Source: Polynucleobacter sp. MWH-Aus1W21
GTDB taxonomy: Bacteria; Pseudomonadota; Gammaproteobacteria; Burkholderiales; Burkholderiaceae
Reading direction: 5' to 3'
NCBI RefSeq assembly: GCF_018687275.1
Contig: NZ_CP061287.1
Coordinates: 2,108,001-2,172,000, forward strand
DNA: 64,000 nucleotides
Shown here: piece after piece, positions 7,859 to 16,102 of the stretch
How positions within the stretch are numbered: position 1 is the stretch's first letter
How the letters are laid out: every line of letters begins with the position of its first letter
Program-made: the position numbers and the translations under genes
Notes under the pieces: generated by a model
What the model was told of the DNA's origin: nothing
The model's database searches: none
What the model saw: only the letters and a program-made list of their open reading frames with translations

Positions 7859-9157
7859 TTATGCAGCTTCAGCATTGGGATCGGTGCGCTCAAGCTCCAA
7901 CGATGCAGCAAGAAGAGCTAAACGGGCAACCACGCCATATAAATAGAAGCGATTAGGTGCTGCACTGCCTGGCTTGGCACCCAGATCTGGCATAGAGTTC
8001 TGCTCAAAAGCCAAAGGCACAAAGTGCATGCCTGGTGCATTGAGATTTTCATCTGGACCGCGATCAGTATGAACGCGATAGAAGCCGCCAATGACGTAAC
8101 GATCAATCATGTACACCACGGGCTCAGCAACAGCCTCATTAACTTTTTCAAAGGTATAGACGCCCTCCTGAATCAGCACATCACTGACCTCAAGGCCCTC
8201 CTTGACCACACTCATCTTGTTGCGGTCTTTACGATTCAAACCCTTAAGCTGTGCGGGATCATTTACGACCATCACACCCATGCCGTAAGTGCCCGCATCG
8301 GCCTTTACAACAACATAAGGTTTTTCTTTAATGCCGTACTCGCGATATTTTTTCGCAGTCTTCTTTAAGACTTGCTCTACTGCGGTTTGCAGCTCATCCT
8401 CACCTTTACGCTCATGGAAATTAATATTCGAGCAACTTGTAAAGTAAGGATTGATCATCCATGGATCGATATCGACCACTTTGGCAAACTTCTTGGCAAC
8501 TTCTTCATAAGCAGCAAAGTGATTTGATTTACGGCGCACATGCCAACCAGCGTGTAAGCCAGGCAACAAGTACTGCTCATAGATATTTTCTAGAATCGGC
8601 GGGATACCTGCAGACAAGTCGTTATTCAACAAGATCGAGCAAGGATCAAAATCTTTTAAGCCTAAGCGTTGTTTCTTGAGGCCCAGTCGAGAGAGCGGCT
8701 CCATCAACAGACGATTGCCATCGGGCAACTCAATCCAGGTTGGCTTCTTAATTTCTTCAGAGAAAGTTCCGAGGCGAACATTCAATCCAGCCTGACGCAA
8801 AATGGAAGATAAGCGAGCAATATTTTGCAAATAGAAAGTATTGCGGGTGTGGCGCTCCGGAATTAATAATAAGTTTTTAGCTTCGGGGCAAATCTTCTCA
8901 ATAGCAGCCATCGCTGCTTGAACAGCAAGCGGCAACATCTGAGGTGAAAGGTTATTAAACCCTCCAGGAAACAGGTTGGTATCAACCGGGGCCAACTTAA
9001 AGCCAGAGTTACGTAAATCGACCGAACAGTAAAAAGGTGGGGTGTGCTCTTGCCACTCCAATCTGAACCAACGCTCAATGGTTGGGGTCGCTTCTAGAAC
9101 CTTTGACTCTAATTCGAGCAAAGGACCGCTTAGGGCTGTAATGAGATGTGGAACCAT
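7859..9157 (-). CDS. gshA: Glutamate-cysteine ligase (proteobacterial GshA type)
   Basis: ATP-dependent ligase making gamma-glutamylcysteine, the first and regulated step of glutathione synthesis. The 432-residue protein resembles the short proteobacterial GshA class found in Burkholderiales, not the 518-residue E. coli enzyme: RLEWQEHTPPFYCSVDLRN near residue 30-50, ELPDGNRLLMEPLSRLGLKK near 170, and VVVKADAGTYGMGVMVV near 285-300. Assignment is by overall resemblance plus the gshB neighbour. The start is the ATG at 9155-9157, which follows a TACAAT box by exactly 6 nt. Confidence 0.92.
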   Translation of the reverse strand: MVPHLITALSGPLLELESKVLEATPTIERWFRLEWQEHTPPFYCSVDLRNSGFKLAPVDTNLFPGGFNNLSPQMLPLAVQAAMAAIEKICPEAKNLLLIPERHTRNTFYLQNIARLSSILRQAGLNVRLGTFSEEIKKPTWIELPDGNRLLMEPLSRLGLKKQRLGLKDFDPCSILLNNDLSAGIPPILENIYEQYLLPGLHAGWHVRRKSNHFAAYEEVAKKFAKVVDIDPWMINPYFTSCSNINFHERKGEDELQTAVEQVLKKTAKKYREYGIKEKPYVVVKADAGTYGMGVMVVNDPAQLKGLNRKDRNKMSVVKEGLEVSDVLIQEGVYTFEKVNEAVAEPVVYMIDRYVIGGFYRVHTDRGPDENLNAPGMHFVPLAFEQNSMPDLGAKPGSAAPNRFYLYGVVARLALLAASLELERTDPNAEAA

Positions 9158-9169
9158 TCCACCATTGTA
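9155..9169 (-). promoter_or_regulatory. Putative leaderless promoter of gshA
   Basis: On the minus strand TACAAT (9164-9169, 5 of 6 matches to TATAAT) is followed by GGTGGA and then the gshA ATG, placing the predicted +1 on the start codon. The purine-rich hexamer directly abuts the ATG and is too close to act as a normal Shine-Dalgarno. No clear -35; the amt terminator hairpin lies where it would be. Confidence 0.45.
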
Positions 9170-9174
9170 AGATT

Positions 9175-9209
9175 ATTAAAAGAAAGACGCGGGATCCGAG
9201 GATCCCGCG
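9175..9209 (-). terminator. Rho-independent terminator of the porin-glnK-amt operon
   Basis: Perfect 9-bp GC-rich stem (CGCGGGATC / GATCCCGCG, 9188-9196 with 9201-9209) and a 4-nt loop, followed on the minus strand by a T-rich stretch (TCTTTCTTTTAAT). It lies about 50 bp past the amt stop, between amt and gshA. Confidence 0.85.
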
Positions 9210-9261
9210 CTTAAAACTAGGCAGCCAACCAGAGCCGCCCAGTGAGGGATAAATCTACTGA

Positions 9262-10746
9262 TTAAGACTCGTAAGCAGTCTCACCGTGTGAGCTGATATC
9301 CAAGCCTTCGCGCTCTTCTTCTTCCTTAACGCGCAAACCAATCACGATATCGATCAATTTGAAGGCTACGAAAGAAACTACGCCAGACCAAATTACAGTA
9401 GTAATCACGCCTTGAGCCTGAATCCACAATTGGCTAGCAATAGAGTAGTCAGGAGCAACTGCATTAGCTACATAATCCCAAATACCAGAGCCGCCCAATG
9501 CTGGATCAGCAAATACACCTGTCAACAATGCACCAGTAATACCGCCTACGCCGTGAACACCAAATACGTCCAAGCTGTCGTCTGAACCCAAAATCTTCTT
9601 GAGACCAGTAACACCCCAGAGGCAAACTACACCAGCGATTAAGCCAATAATGATTGCGCCCATTGGGCCAGCAAATCCAGCCGCAGGAGTAATAGCAACT
9701 AAACCTGCTACGCAACCAGATGCAGCGCCCAACATGGATGGCTTACCTTTGAGAACCCACTCAGCAACTGACCAGCCCAATACAGCAGCAGCGGTAGCTA
9801 AATAAGTATTCACGAATGCCAAGCCAGCAGTGCCGTTTGCTTCAAGCGCTGAACCAGCATTGAAACCAAACCAGCCGAACCACAAGAGAGCAGCACCAGT
9901 CATTACATAAACTAAGTTATGTGGCTTCATTGCTTCTTTGCCGTAGCCCAAACGCTTGCCGACAACAAAGGATCCAACCAAACCAGCGATCGCAGCATTG
10001 ATATGCACAACGGTACCGCCAGCAAAGTCGAGAACACCTTTTTGCCACAACCAACCAGCACGAGCAGTAATTGCCTCGAGTGATGCAGCATCTTTGATGT
10101 CATCTGGACCAGGCCAGAACCAAACCATGTGAGCGATTGGCAAGTAGCTCAAAGTGAACCAAATCACCATGAATACCAAGATTGCAGAGAACTTAGCGCG
10201 CTCAGCAAAAGAGCCAATGATCAAGCAGCAAGTGATAGTTGCGAACACTGCTTGGAAAGCCATAAATACATACTCAGGAATCACAACACCCTTACTAAAG
10301 GTTGCCGCTACTGAGTCTGGATTGATGCCACCCAAGAACAGACGATCTAATCCACCGATAAATGCTCCGCCTTCTGTGAATGCAAAGCTATAGCCGTAAA
10401 CAGCCCATAGCACTGTAATCAAAGAGAAGACCATGAAACATTGCATGCAGATAGACAAGATGTTCTTACTGCGGGTTAAGCCGCCGTAGAACAATGCCAA
10501 GCCAGGAAGAGTCATCAACAGCACTAATGCTGTACAAACCATCATCCAAGCGATATCTGCTTTATTGCACTTTTCAGAGCAAAGAACTGGAGCAGGCTCA
10601 GTCGCAGCAGGGGTTGCTGCAGGAGCTGTTACAGCTGGCTTTTTAACTTCATCAGCATGTGCTGGGGAAGTAACTATTACACCAGCAGCACCAATGGCCA
10701 AGGCCATTGCACCACCAGCAACGAGTCGTTTCATCCAAGTTAACAT
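9262..10746 (-). CDS. amt: Ammonium transporter Amt/AmtB
   Basis: Trimeric inner-membrane ammonium channel. The 494-residue protein has a cleavable N-terminal signal (LVAGGAMALAIGAAGVIV ... AHADE), an Ala/Pro-rich linker, then about 11 hydrophobic segments. The pore histidine pair is visible in VVHINAAIAGLVG and FGVHGVGGITGALLTGVFA. The frame is open further upstream, into glnK, but the ATG at 10744-10746 follows a GAGAGG Shine-Dalgarno and gives the signal peptide directly. It is 13 bp downstream of glnK, the classic pairing of a PII protein with the transporter it blocks. Confidence 0.96.
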   Translation of the reverse strand: MLTWMKRLVAGGAMALAIGAAGVIVTSPAHADEVKKPAVTAPAATPAATEPAPVLCSEKCNKADIAWMMVCTALVLLMTLPGLALFYGGLTRSKNILSICMQCFMVFSLITVLWAVYGYSFAFTEGGAFIGGLDRLFLGGINPDSVAATFSKGVVIPEYVFMAFQAVFATITCCLIIGSFAERAKFSAILVFMVIWFTLSYLPIAHMVWFWPGPDDIKDAASLEAITARAGWLWQKGVLDFAGGTVVHINAAIAGLVGSFVVGKRLGYGKEAMKPHNLVYVMTGAALLWFGWFGFNAGSALEANGTAGLAFVNTYLATAAAVLGWSVAEWVLKGKPSMLGAASGCVAGLVAITPAAGFAGPMGAIIIGLIAGVVCLWGVTGLKKILGSDDSLDVFGVHGVGGITGALLTGVFADPALGGSGIWDYVANAVAPDYSIASQLWIQAQGVITTVIWSGVVSFVAFKLIDIVIGLRVKEEEEREGLDISSHGETAYES

Positions 10747-10759
10747 TTTGAACCTCTCT

Positions 10760-11098
10760 TTAAAGTGCTGACGCGCCGGTTTCACCGGTACGGATACGAA
10801 TGACGTGCTCAACTGGAGAGACAAAAATCTTGCCATCGCCAATCTTGCCAGTACGTGCAGATTTTTCAATTGCTTCAATCGCACGCTCCAAGATGCCATC
10901 TTCAACAGCAGCTTCAATTTTTACTTTAGGTAAAAAGTCGACAACATACTCAGCACCACGATACAACTCGGTGTGACCTTTTTGACGACCAAAGCCTTTC
11001 ACTTCAGTGACGGTAATGCCCGAAACTCCCACTTCCGAGAGAGCTTCGCGCACTTCGTCAAGCTTAAATGGCTTGATGATTGCGGTAATTAATTTCAT
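10760..11098 (-). CDS. glnK: Nitrogen regulatory protein PII
   Basis: Trimeric signal protein that senses 2-oxoglutarate and ATP/ADP and gates AmtB. The 112-residue sequence is textbook PII: MKLITAIIKPFKLDEVREAL at the start, the T-loop GRQKGHTELYRGAEYVVDF with the uridylylation Tyr at residue 51, and the B/C-loop region ARTGKIGDGKIFV. The location directly upstream of amt favours GlnK over GlnB. Probably co-transcribed with the upstream porin gene (24-bp gap). Confidence 0.95.
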   Translation of the reverse strand: MKLITAIIKPFKLDEVREALSEVGVSGITVTEVKGFGRQKGHTELYRGAEYVVDFLPKVKIEAAVEDGILERAIEAIEKSARTGKIGDGKIFVSPVEHVIRIRTGETGASAL

Positions 11099-11122
11099 AC
11101 GTTTCTCCGTTCAGAGTGGAAA

Positions 11123-11959
11123 TTAGAAAGTTTTGGTAAGTGAAACGATACCAGTGGATCCGCCTAAGTTTTTGCCTGATGGGCTTTGGTAAGCATAGGT
11201 GCTACCAGTCTTAGCTGCGTTCGTACCAATGTATGCAGCAGCCAAAGACAAGCCGCCACCAAAGTCTTTAGTTAAGCCAAGCTTCCAGTCTGTGTAATTC
11301 GCGGTTGGAACACCTTTAACAACAGCTTGACCGGCAATGTATTGGTAGCCAACGTGTGCATTAACTGCTAAACCCCAAATACCAGTGTCATAGTTCATTG
11401 TTAGATCTGGATAGTAAGAACCGTTACTGTTTGAAAATCCGAAGGTATTAGAAACAGCATATGAAAATTTAGCAAAGCCTGTTACAGGGCCAAATGTGAA
11501 ATTTTGTGCTGCATAAATTTCAGTTGTATTTGGATTGGTAGCGCTACTTGGCAATCCTGAAGTTGGGTAGTAGTACTGCAGTACACCGAGGTCAGAAGCA
11601 AAACCTTCGCCGATCAATTCTTTCTTAATACCAGCATAGAAGTCCATTTCGATTGGCGCTGAAACATTTTTAGAGCCGCCATTTGAATAACTATCAGAGA
11701 TCCAGCTAATTGAGCTGTTCCAGTTACCAATGTAGAAACCACTCTCATGTGCATAGTCAAAGCCGCCTTGAATCGCTGGCTTGAAGTTCGATTGTGAGAT
11801 ACCACGATAGCGATAATCACTCACTACAGTAACGTTAGCGGTGATTGGGCTAACTTCAGGCGCCTCTGAAGCCGCCGCTGGTGCTGTCTGAGCAAATGCT
11901 GCGGTAGCAAATAGGCCAGAAGCCGCTAAGGCTAAAGCTGATTTGTGAAAAGTTTTCAT
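11123..11959 (-). CDS. TorF-family putative outer-membrane porin
   Basis: Predicted beta-barrel outer-membrane protein. The 278-residue product has a Sec signal peptide (KSALALAASGLFATAAFA, residues about 5-23), then ITANVTVVSDYRYRGISQSNFKPAIQGGFDYAH, the hallmark opening of this porin family, and alternating beta-strand sequence ending in the aromatic C-terminal residue (VSLTKTF) recognised by the BAM machinery. The start has a good Shine-Dalgarno (AAGGAG). The position ahead of glnK-amt suggests a role in uptake of nitrogen compounds; the substrate is unknown. Confidence 0.87.
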   Translation of the reverse strand: MKTFHKSALALAASGLFATAAFAQTAPAAASEAPEVSPITANVTVVSDYRYRGISQSNFKPAIQGGFDYAHESGFYIGNWNSSISWISDSYSNGGSKNVSAPIEMDFYAGIKKELIGEGFASDLGVLQYYYPTSGLPSSATNPNTTEIYAAQNFTFGPVTGFAKFSYAVSNTFGFSNSNGSYYPDLTMNYDTGIWGLAVNAHVGYQYIAGQAVVKGVPTANYTDWKLGLTKDFGGGLSLAAAYIGTNAAKTGSTYAYQSPSGKNLGGSTGIVSLTKTF

Positions 11960-12071
11960 GTGTTACTCCTTACTGGTTGTAATAAAAAATGGGGTGAATG
12001 CTTAATGCATGGAGTGATATTGAATTGCTCAGCGTTCATGGCTTTGTCATAAATCCCCCTAATAAGGCAAA

Positions 12072-12088
12072 TGCACTTTATTAGTGCA
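12072..12088. promoter_or_regulatory. Candidate NtrC-binding site 1
   Basis: Perfect palindrome TGCACTTTATTAGTGCA, 6-bp arms around 5 bp, matching the known NtrC site layout TGCACY-N5-RGTGCA. It is about 110 bp upstream of the porin-glnK-amt operon, a normal enhancer distance. Confidence 0.6.
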
Positions 12089-12094
12089 TAAAAT

Positions 12095-12111
12095 TGCACC
12101 TGCTGGGTGAA
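12095..12111. promoter_or_regulatory. Candidate NtrC-binding site 2
   Basis: TGCACC-TGCTG-GGTGAA, one mismatch from the NtrC palindrome TGCACC-N5-GGTGCA. Its centre is 23 bp, about two helical turns, from that of site 1, the arrangement expected of a tandem NtrC enhancer. I did not find a clean -24/-12 sigma54 promoter between the sites and the porin gene. Confidence 0.5.
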
Positions 12112-12142
12112 TTTAGGGCTTTTTTCGGGTTTTAACCCCTTT

Positions 12143-12172
12143 TTGGGCATTTTTACCTATACAACTTAAAAT
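12143..12172 (+). promoter_or_regulatory. Possible sigma70 promoter for ubiK
   Basis: TTGGGC (12143-12148), 18-bp spacer, TAAAAT (12167-12172, 5 of 6 matches). Predicted start near 12180, about 43 nt before the ubiK ATG. A weak call from hexamer matching only. Confidence 0.3.
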
Positions 12173-12222
12173 ACAAATGTGTATCTTTTCTGCAACTCTC
12201 AATAGAACTGCGAATCTCCATC

Positions 12223-12477
12223 ATGCAAAAACCCGGCGAAATCCTCGAACAAATCCAACGTATCGCTAACGATATGCAGAATAAAGTTGGTGATGCGATC
12301 CGCAATTCGCCAGCTCAAGAAATTGAGAAGAATATTCGCGCCATGATGAACCAAGGATTTCAGAAAATGGACTTGGTAACACGTGAAGAGTTTGAACTTC
12401 AAACTAAAGTGCTGGCTAAGACACGTGAAAAATTAGAAATGCTTGAAGCTAAAGTTGTGGCACTAGAAAAACAGTAA
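12223..12477 (+). CDS. ubiK: UbiK/BMFP-family ubiquinone biosynthesis accessory factor
   Basis: Small coiled-coil accessory protein that supports aerobic ubiquinone synthesis together with UbiJ in enterobacteria. The 84-residue product has an N-terminal amphipathic helix (EILEQIQRIANDMQ) and a C-terminal coiled coil (DLVTREEFELQTKVLAKTRE ... LEAKVVALE) with the family's VTREEFE element. It stands alone, divergent from the porin-glnK-amt operon. The family assignment is good; function is by homology to E. coli YqiC/UbiK. Confidence 0.88.
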   Translation: MQKPGEILEQIQRIANDMQNKVGDAIRNSPAQEIEKNIRAMMNQGFQKMDLVTREEFELQTKVLAKTREKLEMLEAKVVALEKQ

Positions 12478-12490
12478 CAGCAAGTTACTG
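12472..12490 (+). terminator. Weak hairpin at the ubiK 3' end
   Basis: Stem CAGTAAC / GTTACTG with a 5-nt loop spanning the ubiK stop codon. The following sequence is only mildly T-rich, so this is a possible, not a strong, terminator between convergent genes. Confidence 0.35.
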
Positions 12491-12518
12491 CCATAGATTT
12501 AACAATTAAGTCTTCGAA

Positions 12519-13115
12519 TTATTCTGGTGCGAAGTCACTAAAGAAGTTTTCATACTCTTCCTTAGAAAATAATGTTTTTGCATTTACTGTAGCTGCACTG
12601 GTATGCAGTACTGAGACCTGATAAATCCAACTATCTCCATTTGGTGCAACTCGATTAATCCAACGAACACGCATGAGTTGTTGTGATTTTCCATTAGATT
12701 TCAAATCAATAAAATAATCTTTGGTAGGTAAACGCTGTTTATCTGCTGTTTTATAAAACGTATCTTCAACAGCAACATCTCCACCCGATGCCTTTGCCCT
12801 ATCAATTAAATTCGCCTGCAATTGAGAAAGAAGCTTACTTAGTGATGCACTTTGATTCGCCGGCAACTGAATAGTGCTGACGGAATAAATATCATCATCA
12901 ATTTTTACTGCTTCAAGAACCTGCAAAAACTCTTGATCAAGATAAGGAATGCGTCGGTCTAATTTATCCGGCTTGCCAGGGAATAAAGCGGTATATCGTT
13001 CTTGTGGCGACTGCACTGTTCGCCAATCCAACTTTGGGCTACATGCAATTAGAAAAACTAAAGCCGCCAATAAAGTGGCGACTCTTGAAATCGCTCTAAA
13101 CAACCCCCGCTCCAT
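12519..13115 (-). CDS. Hypothetical lipoprotein
   Basis: Predicted lipoprotein of 198 residues with no family I recognise. The N-terminus MERGLFRAISRVATLLAALV leads into a lipobox LIAC with the lipidated Cys near residue 25, followed by a soluble domain that includes ALFPGKPDKLDRRIPYLD and SWIYQVSVLH. The frame is open to 13313, but the ATG at 13113-13115 gives a standard lipoprotein signal and overlaps lipA by 20 bp. Co-transcription with ybeD-lipB-lipA is likely; a link to lipoate is not implied by sequence. The Cys is followed by Ser, favouring outer-membrane sorting. Confidence 0.75.
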   Translation of the reverse strand: MERGLFRAISRVATLLAALVFLIACSPKLDWRTVQSPQERYTALFPGKPDKLDRRIPYLDQEFLQVLEAVKIDDDIYSVSTIQLPANQSASLSKLLSQLQANLIDRAKASGGDVAVEDTFYKTADKQRLPTKDYFIDLKSNGKSQQLMRVRWINRVAPNGDSWIYQVSVLHTSAATVNAKTLFSKEEYENFFSDFAPE

Positions 13116-14106
13116 GCGCTTGTTGATCTGCGTGATAGCTTGAACGCACCATAGCGCCGACAGCCGCATGAGAGAAGCCCATTTCATAAGCCTTTTCCTC
13201 AAACATCTTAAAGACGTCGGGATGAACGTAACGAGTAACAGGTAAATGATGCCCTGAAGGAGCGAGGTATTGACCGATAGTGAGCATGTCGATATTGTGC
13301 TCACGCATATCACGCATTACTTCTAAAATTTCTTCGTCAGTCTCACCTAGGCCAACCATCAAACCGCTTTTAGTAGGGACATGTGGAAAGCGTTCTTTAA
13401 AGTCCTTCAAGAGCTTTAAAGAATGTAAGTAGTCAGCGCCAGGTCTAGCCTGTTTATACAAACGGGGTACAGTTTCTAGGTTGTGATTCATCACATCCGG
13501 CAAACCACTTGGTGCATGCTCGGCAAAAATATCCAAAGCTTTATCAAGTCGACCACGAAAATCCGGCACCAACACCTCAATACGTGTATTTGGCGAAAGG
13601 ACGCGCGACTGAGAAATGCAATCTACATAATGCATCGCACCGCCATCACGCAGATCATCGCGATCCACGCTAGTAATGACGACATAGTTCAATTTAAGCG
13701 CGGCAATTGTACGAGCTAGATTGGCAGGCTCTTTTGCATCCAAAGGATCTGGTCTGCCATGACCTACATCGCAGAATGGGCAACGACGTGTGCACTTGTC
13801 ACCCATGATCATGAAAGTTGCAGTGCCCTTGCCAAAACACTCGCCAATATTAGGGCAGCTTGCTTCTTCACAAACAGTCACCAACTCGTTTTCACGCAAA
13901 ATCTTTTTGATTTCAGAAAAGCGTGAGTTATTAGAAGCAGCCTTAACTCTGATCCAATCTGGCTTTTTGAGAACCTGCTCAAGCGGAACAATCTTGATTG
14001 GAATGCGCGCAGTCTTCTCGTTTGATTTTTGCTTACGTGATGCGTCGTAATTGAGATCTTGGCGACTCTCAATAGGTGTGTTGGTATCGGGCTTATTCGT
14101 TGTCAT
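13096..14106 (-). CDS. lipA: Lipoyl synthase
   Basis: Radical-SAM enzyme that inserts two sulfurs into protein-bound octanoyl groups. The 336-residue protein has the auxiliary cluster motif CEEASCPNIGECF near residue 74-86, the radical-SAM motif CTRRCPFCDVGHG near 101-113, and the conserved C-terminal RSSYHAD segment with the Ser ligand. Length is normal. It overlaps lipB by 4 bp upstream (ATGA) and the lipoprotein gene by 20 bp downstream, so translation is probably coupled. Confidence 0.97.
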   Translation of the reverse strand: MTTNKPDTNTPIESRQDLNYDASRKQKSNEKTARIPIKIVPLEQVLKKPDWIRVKAASNNSRFSEIKKILRENELVTVCEEASCPNIGECFGKGTATFMIMGDKCTRRCPFCDVGHGRPDPLDAKEPANLARTIAALKLNYVVITSVDRDDLRDGGAMHYVDCISQSRVLSPNTRIEVLVPDFRGRLDKALDIFAEHAPSGLPDVMNHNLETVPRLYKQARPGADYLHSLKLLKDFKERFPHVPTKSGLMVGLGETDEEILEVMRDMREHNIDMLTIGQYLAPSGHHLPVTRYVHPDVFKMFEEKAYEMGFSHAAVGAMVRSSYHADQQAHGAGVV

Positions 14107-14750
14107 GATTGCATCAGTTGCTTTTGTAAGTGCTGCAAAAGCCTTTGGCTAATAGTTTCTATATTGTCCTTGATCCCAAGGCTTTGCATATCAACTGTCC
14201 TTAAACCCTCATAACCACAAGGGTGGATACGCTTAAAAGCTTCCAAATCCGTTGCTACATTCAAGGCAAGACCATGATAGGAGCAGCCTTTAGACACTTT
14301 AAGGCCTAGGGCTGCAATCTTCGCGCCAATCCATCCTGGAGACACCCCTGACTGCTGGGAGACGTATATTCCTGGGGCGCCTGGATGTCTCTCAGCCTGA
14401 ATACCGAAATCGGCTAGGGTATCAATCACCGCTTGCTCTATTCGAGAGACCAGCTCCTTGACGAAAATTCCAAGACGCCTGAGATCCAACAGAAGATAAA
14501 CAACAATTTGGCCTGGACCGTGATAAGTAATCTCGCCACCGCGATCAACCTGCACTAGAGGAATTTGATTGCTCGGCGAATGCAAATTTCCCGCATCACC
14601 AGCTAAGCCTAAAGTAAATACAGGGGGATGCTCTAACACCCAAATCTCATCAGGCGTGTCGCCAGTACGCGCCTTTGTAAATGCTTGCATTGCCTCATAC
14701 GTCGATGCGTAATCCGCTAATCCAAGTTGTTTTACCAAAGCCACCATCAA
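14103..14750 (-). CDS. lipB: Octanoyl-[ACP]:protein N-octanoyltransferase
   Basis: Moves octanoate from acyl carrier protein to lipoyl domains, the step before LipA. The 215-residue sequence shows DRGGEITYHGPGQIVVYLLLDLRR near residue 68-92, KGCSYHGLALNV near 153, and the catalytic-Cys motif HPCGYEG near 176. It is 4 bp downstream of ybeD and overlaps lipA by 4 bp, giving a compact ybeD-lipB-lipA operon. Confidence 0.97.
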   Translation of the reverse strand: MMVALVKQLGLADYASTYEAMQAFTKARTGDTPDEIWVLEHPPVFTLGLAGDAGNLHSPSNQIPLVQVDRGGEITYHGPGQIVVYLLLDLRRLGIFVKELVSRIEQAVIDTLADFGIQAERHPGAPGIYVSQQSGVSPGWIGAKIAALGLKVSKGCSYHGLALNVATDLEAFKRIHPCGYEGLRTVDMQSLGIKDNIETISQRLLQHLQKQLMQS

Positions 14751-14754
14751 TAAA

Positions 14755-15021
14755 TTAGAGAACGACGCTAACTAATGGGTGTGTAGATAAGGTTCTATAG
14801 AGCTCATCCAGCTGCTCACGACTAGTCGCAGTAATTGGCAAAGTAATGCCAAGATAATTTCCATCCTTAGATGGGCGTTGCTCTACTTTGCTCCCATCAA
14901 ACGTAGGATCAAATTGCTTGGCAATGTGAATAATCGCCGGGAGATATTCAGGGTTTGTTTTACCCATCACCTTGATTGGAAATAATGAGGGGTACTCAAT
15001 TAAAGACTTTTCTTCAGTCAT
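14755..15021 (-). CDS. ybeD: YbeD/DUF493-family protein
   Basis: Small ACT-like-fold protein of 88 residues usually found beside lipB. Visible features are the FPIKVMGKTNPEYLPAIIHIAKQF segment, the SKDGNYLGITLPI strand, and the C-terminal LDELYRTLSTHPLVSVVL, typical of DUF493. It is called a lipoate regulatory protein in some annotations, but a biochemical role is not established. It is first in the ybeD-lipB-lipA run. Confidence 0.9.
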   Translation of the reverse strand: MTEEKSLIEYPSLFPIKVMGKTNPEYLPAIIHIAKQFDPTFDGSKVEQRPSKDGNYLGITLPITATSREQLDELYRTLSTHPLVSVVL

Positions 15022-15054
15022 ACTTTGACTCTCTATATCTAATTTGATTTGTAA

Positions 15055-15768
15055 TTATTTGCGGTGATCTGGCATGCCCAGCCAAGCACCTGTAATGATG
15101 TTACGAATGCAATGTAAGCGACGGTGGAAAAAATGATCGGCGCCAGGAACTACCTGCACCGTTAATTCTTGTGGACGCGCCCAATCCAAAACATCAATTA
15201 ACGGGATCGTTTCATCCAATTCGCCGTGAATTAATATCGTATCCGCAGGAACCTGAGCCAGCGTCCACTTACCAGCAGCGCTACCTACCATCACAAGGCG
15301 TTCGGCCGGGCGCCCTAGCTCCGAAAGCCTTTGCACTAAATGACTGCCAACAAAGCTCCCAAAAGAGAAGCCAGAAACAACTAATGGCAAAGTATTTGCG
15401 TTCGCCACCCAAGCTTGATTTGCAGTCGCTTCAAAATCACCCCAGCTCGATGGGGCACGCATCCAGTCAGTTACATGCAGTAAATCTTCTAGTTCACCAA
15501 CGCCATCATCATGTACACCTTCAGTTCCGCCCACGCCACGAAAGTTTGGGCGCACACTGACATAACCCAATTGGTTAAATGCACGCGCCATAGTTTGCGC
15601 AACTTTGTTATCCATTGTTCCACCCATTAGAGGATGTGGATGAGCAACGAGCGCTAGGCCGCGGACTGCAAAATTAGGATCGTTTTTTAATTCATCCGGA
15701 AGGTCAATCGACATCTCCATTGATCCAACAATACCTTCAATATGAATTACTTTTGTACGGCTATTCAT
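15055..15768 (-). CDS. Alpha/beta hydrolase (COG2945-like)
   Basis: Predicted cytoplasmic serine hydrolase of 237 residues. It has the family motif VAHPHPLMGGTMDNKVAQ near residue 40-57, RPNFRGVGGTEG near 76-87, the nucleophile elbow GFSFGSFVG near 138-146, and a C-terminal ADHFFHRRL with the catalytic His. The substrate is unknown. It lies 33 bp upstream of ybeD on the same strand and 25 bp downstream of the ferredoxin-like gene. Confidence 0.85.
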   Translation of the reverse strand: MNSRTKVIHIEGIVGSMEMSIDLPDELKNDPNFAVRGLALVAHPHPLMGGTMDNKVAQTMARAFNQLGYVSVRPNFRGVGGTEGVHDDGVGELEDLLHVTDWMRAPSSWGDFEATANQAWVANANTLPLVVSGFSFGSFVGSHLVQRLSELGRPAERLVMVGSAAGKWTLAQVPADTILIHGELDETIPLIDVLDWARPQELTVQVVPGADHFFHRRLHCIRNIITGAWLGMPDHRK

Positions 15769-15793
15769 AAAACACTTTCAATCATTTAAATCA

Positions 15794-16102
15794 CTAAGCC
15801 AACTGCAAGCGCTCAACTGGGCGACCTGCAACTAAATGTGATTGGATAATTTCTTCAACATCATCTACATCAACCATGGTGTACCAAACACCTTGTGGAT
15901 AAACGACCATGACAGGACCATCAGCGCAGCGATCTAAGCATCCTGCCTTGTTAACACGAATCTTTCCTGGGCCTGCAAGTCCAAGTTCTTTAACTCTTTT
16001 TTTGGCGTAATCAAATAGCGCAAAAGCATTGTGCTGATCACAGCAGTCTTCGCCATTACTGCGTTGATTTAAGCAAAAAAATAGGTGGTGTGAAAAACTC
16101 AT
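15794..16102 (-). CDS. Thioredoxin-like [2Fe-2S] ferredoxin domain protein
   Basis: Small iron-sulfur protein of 102 residues, similar to 2Fe-2S ferredoxins with a thioredoxin-like fold. Four cysteine positions are visible: C10 in FFCLNQR, the pair in EDCCDQH near residue 20, and the AGCLDRCADGP motif near 56-66. The start is the ATG at 16100-16102, which has a perfect TATAAT 6 nt upstream; an earlier in-frame ATG gives no better N-terminus. The redox partner is unknown. Confidence 0.85.
   Translation of the reverse strand: MSFSHHLFFCLNQRSNGEDCCDQHNAFALFDYAKKRVKELGLAGPGKIRVNKAGCLDRCADGPVMVVYPQGVWYTMVDVDDVEEIIQSHLVAGRPVERLQLA

Noticed and set aside
8024..8368. 114-codon + strand ORF opposite gshA
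   Set aside because: Antisense to a conserved enzyme and without recognisable motifs or a ribosome-binding site.
11960..12071. Sigma54 -24/-12 promoter for the porin-glnK-amt operon
   Set aside because: No GG and GC dinucleotides with the required 10-bp gap in a TGGCAC/TTGCA context were found; the nearest candidate is off by one base and lies among the NtrC-like sites.
12110..12160. T-rich, GGGTTTTAACCC-containing stretch upstream of ubiK as a terminator
   Set aside because: The dyad has almost no loop and no gene ends just before it on either strand, so a terminator role is unsupported.
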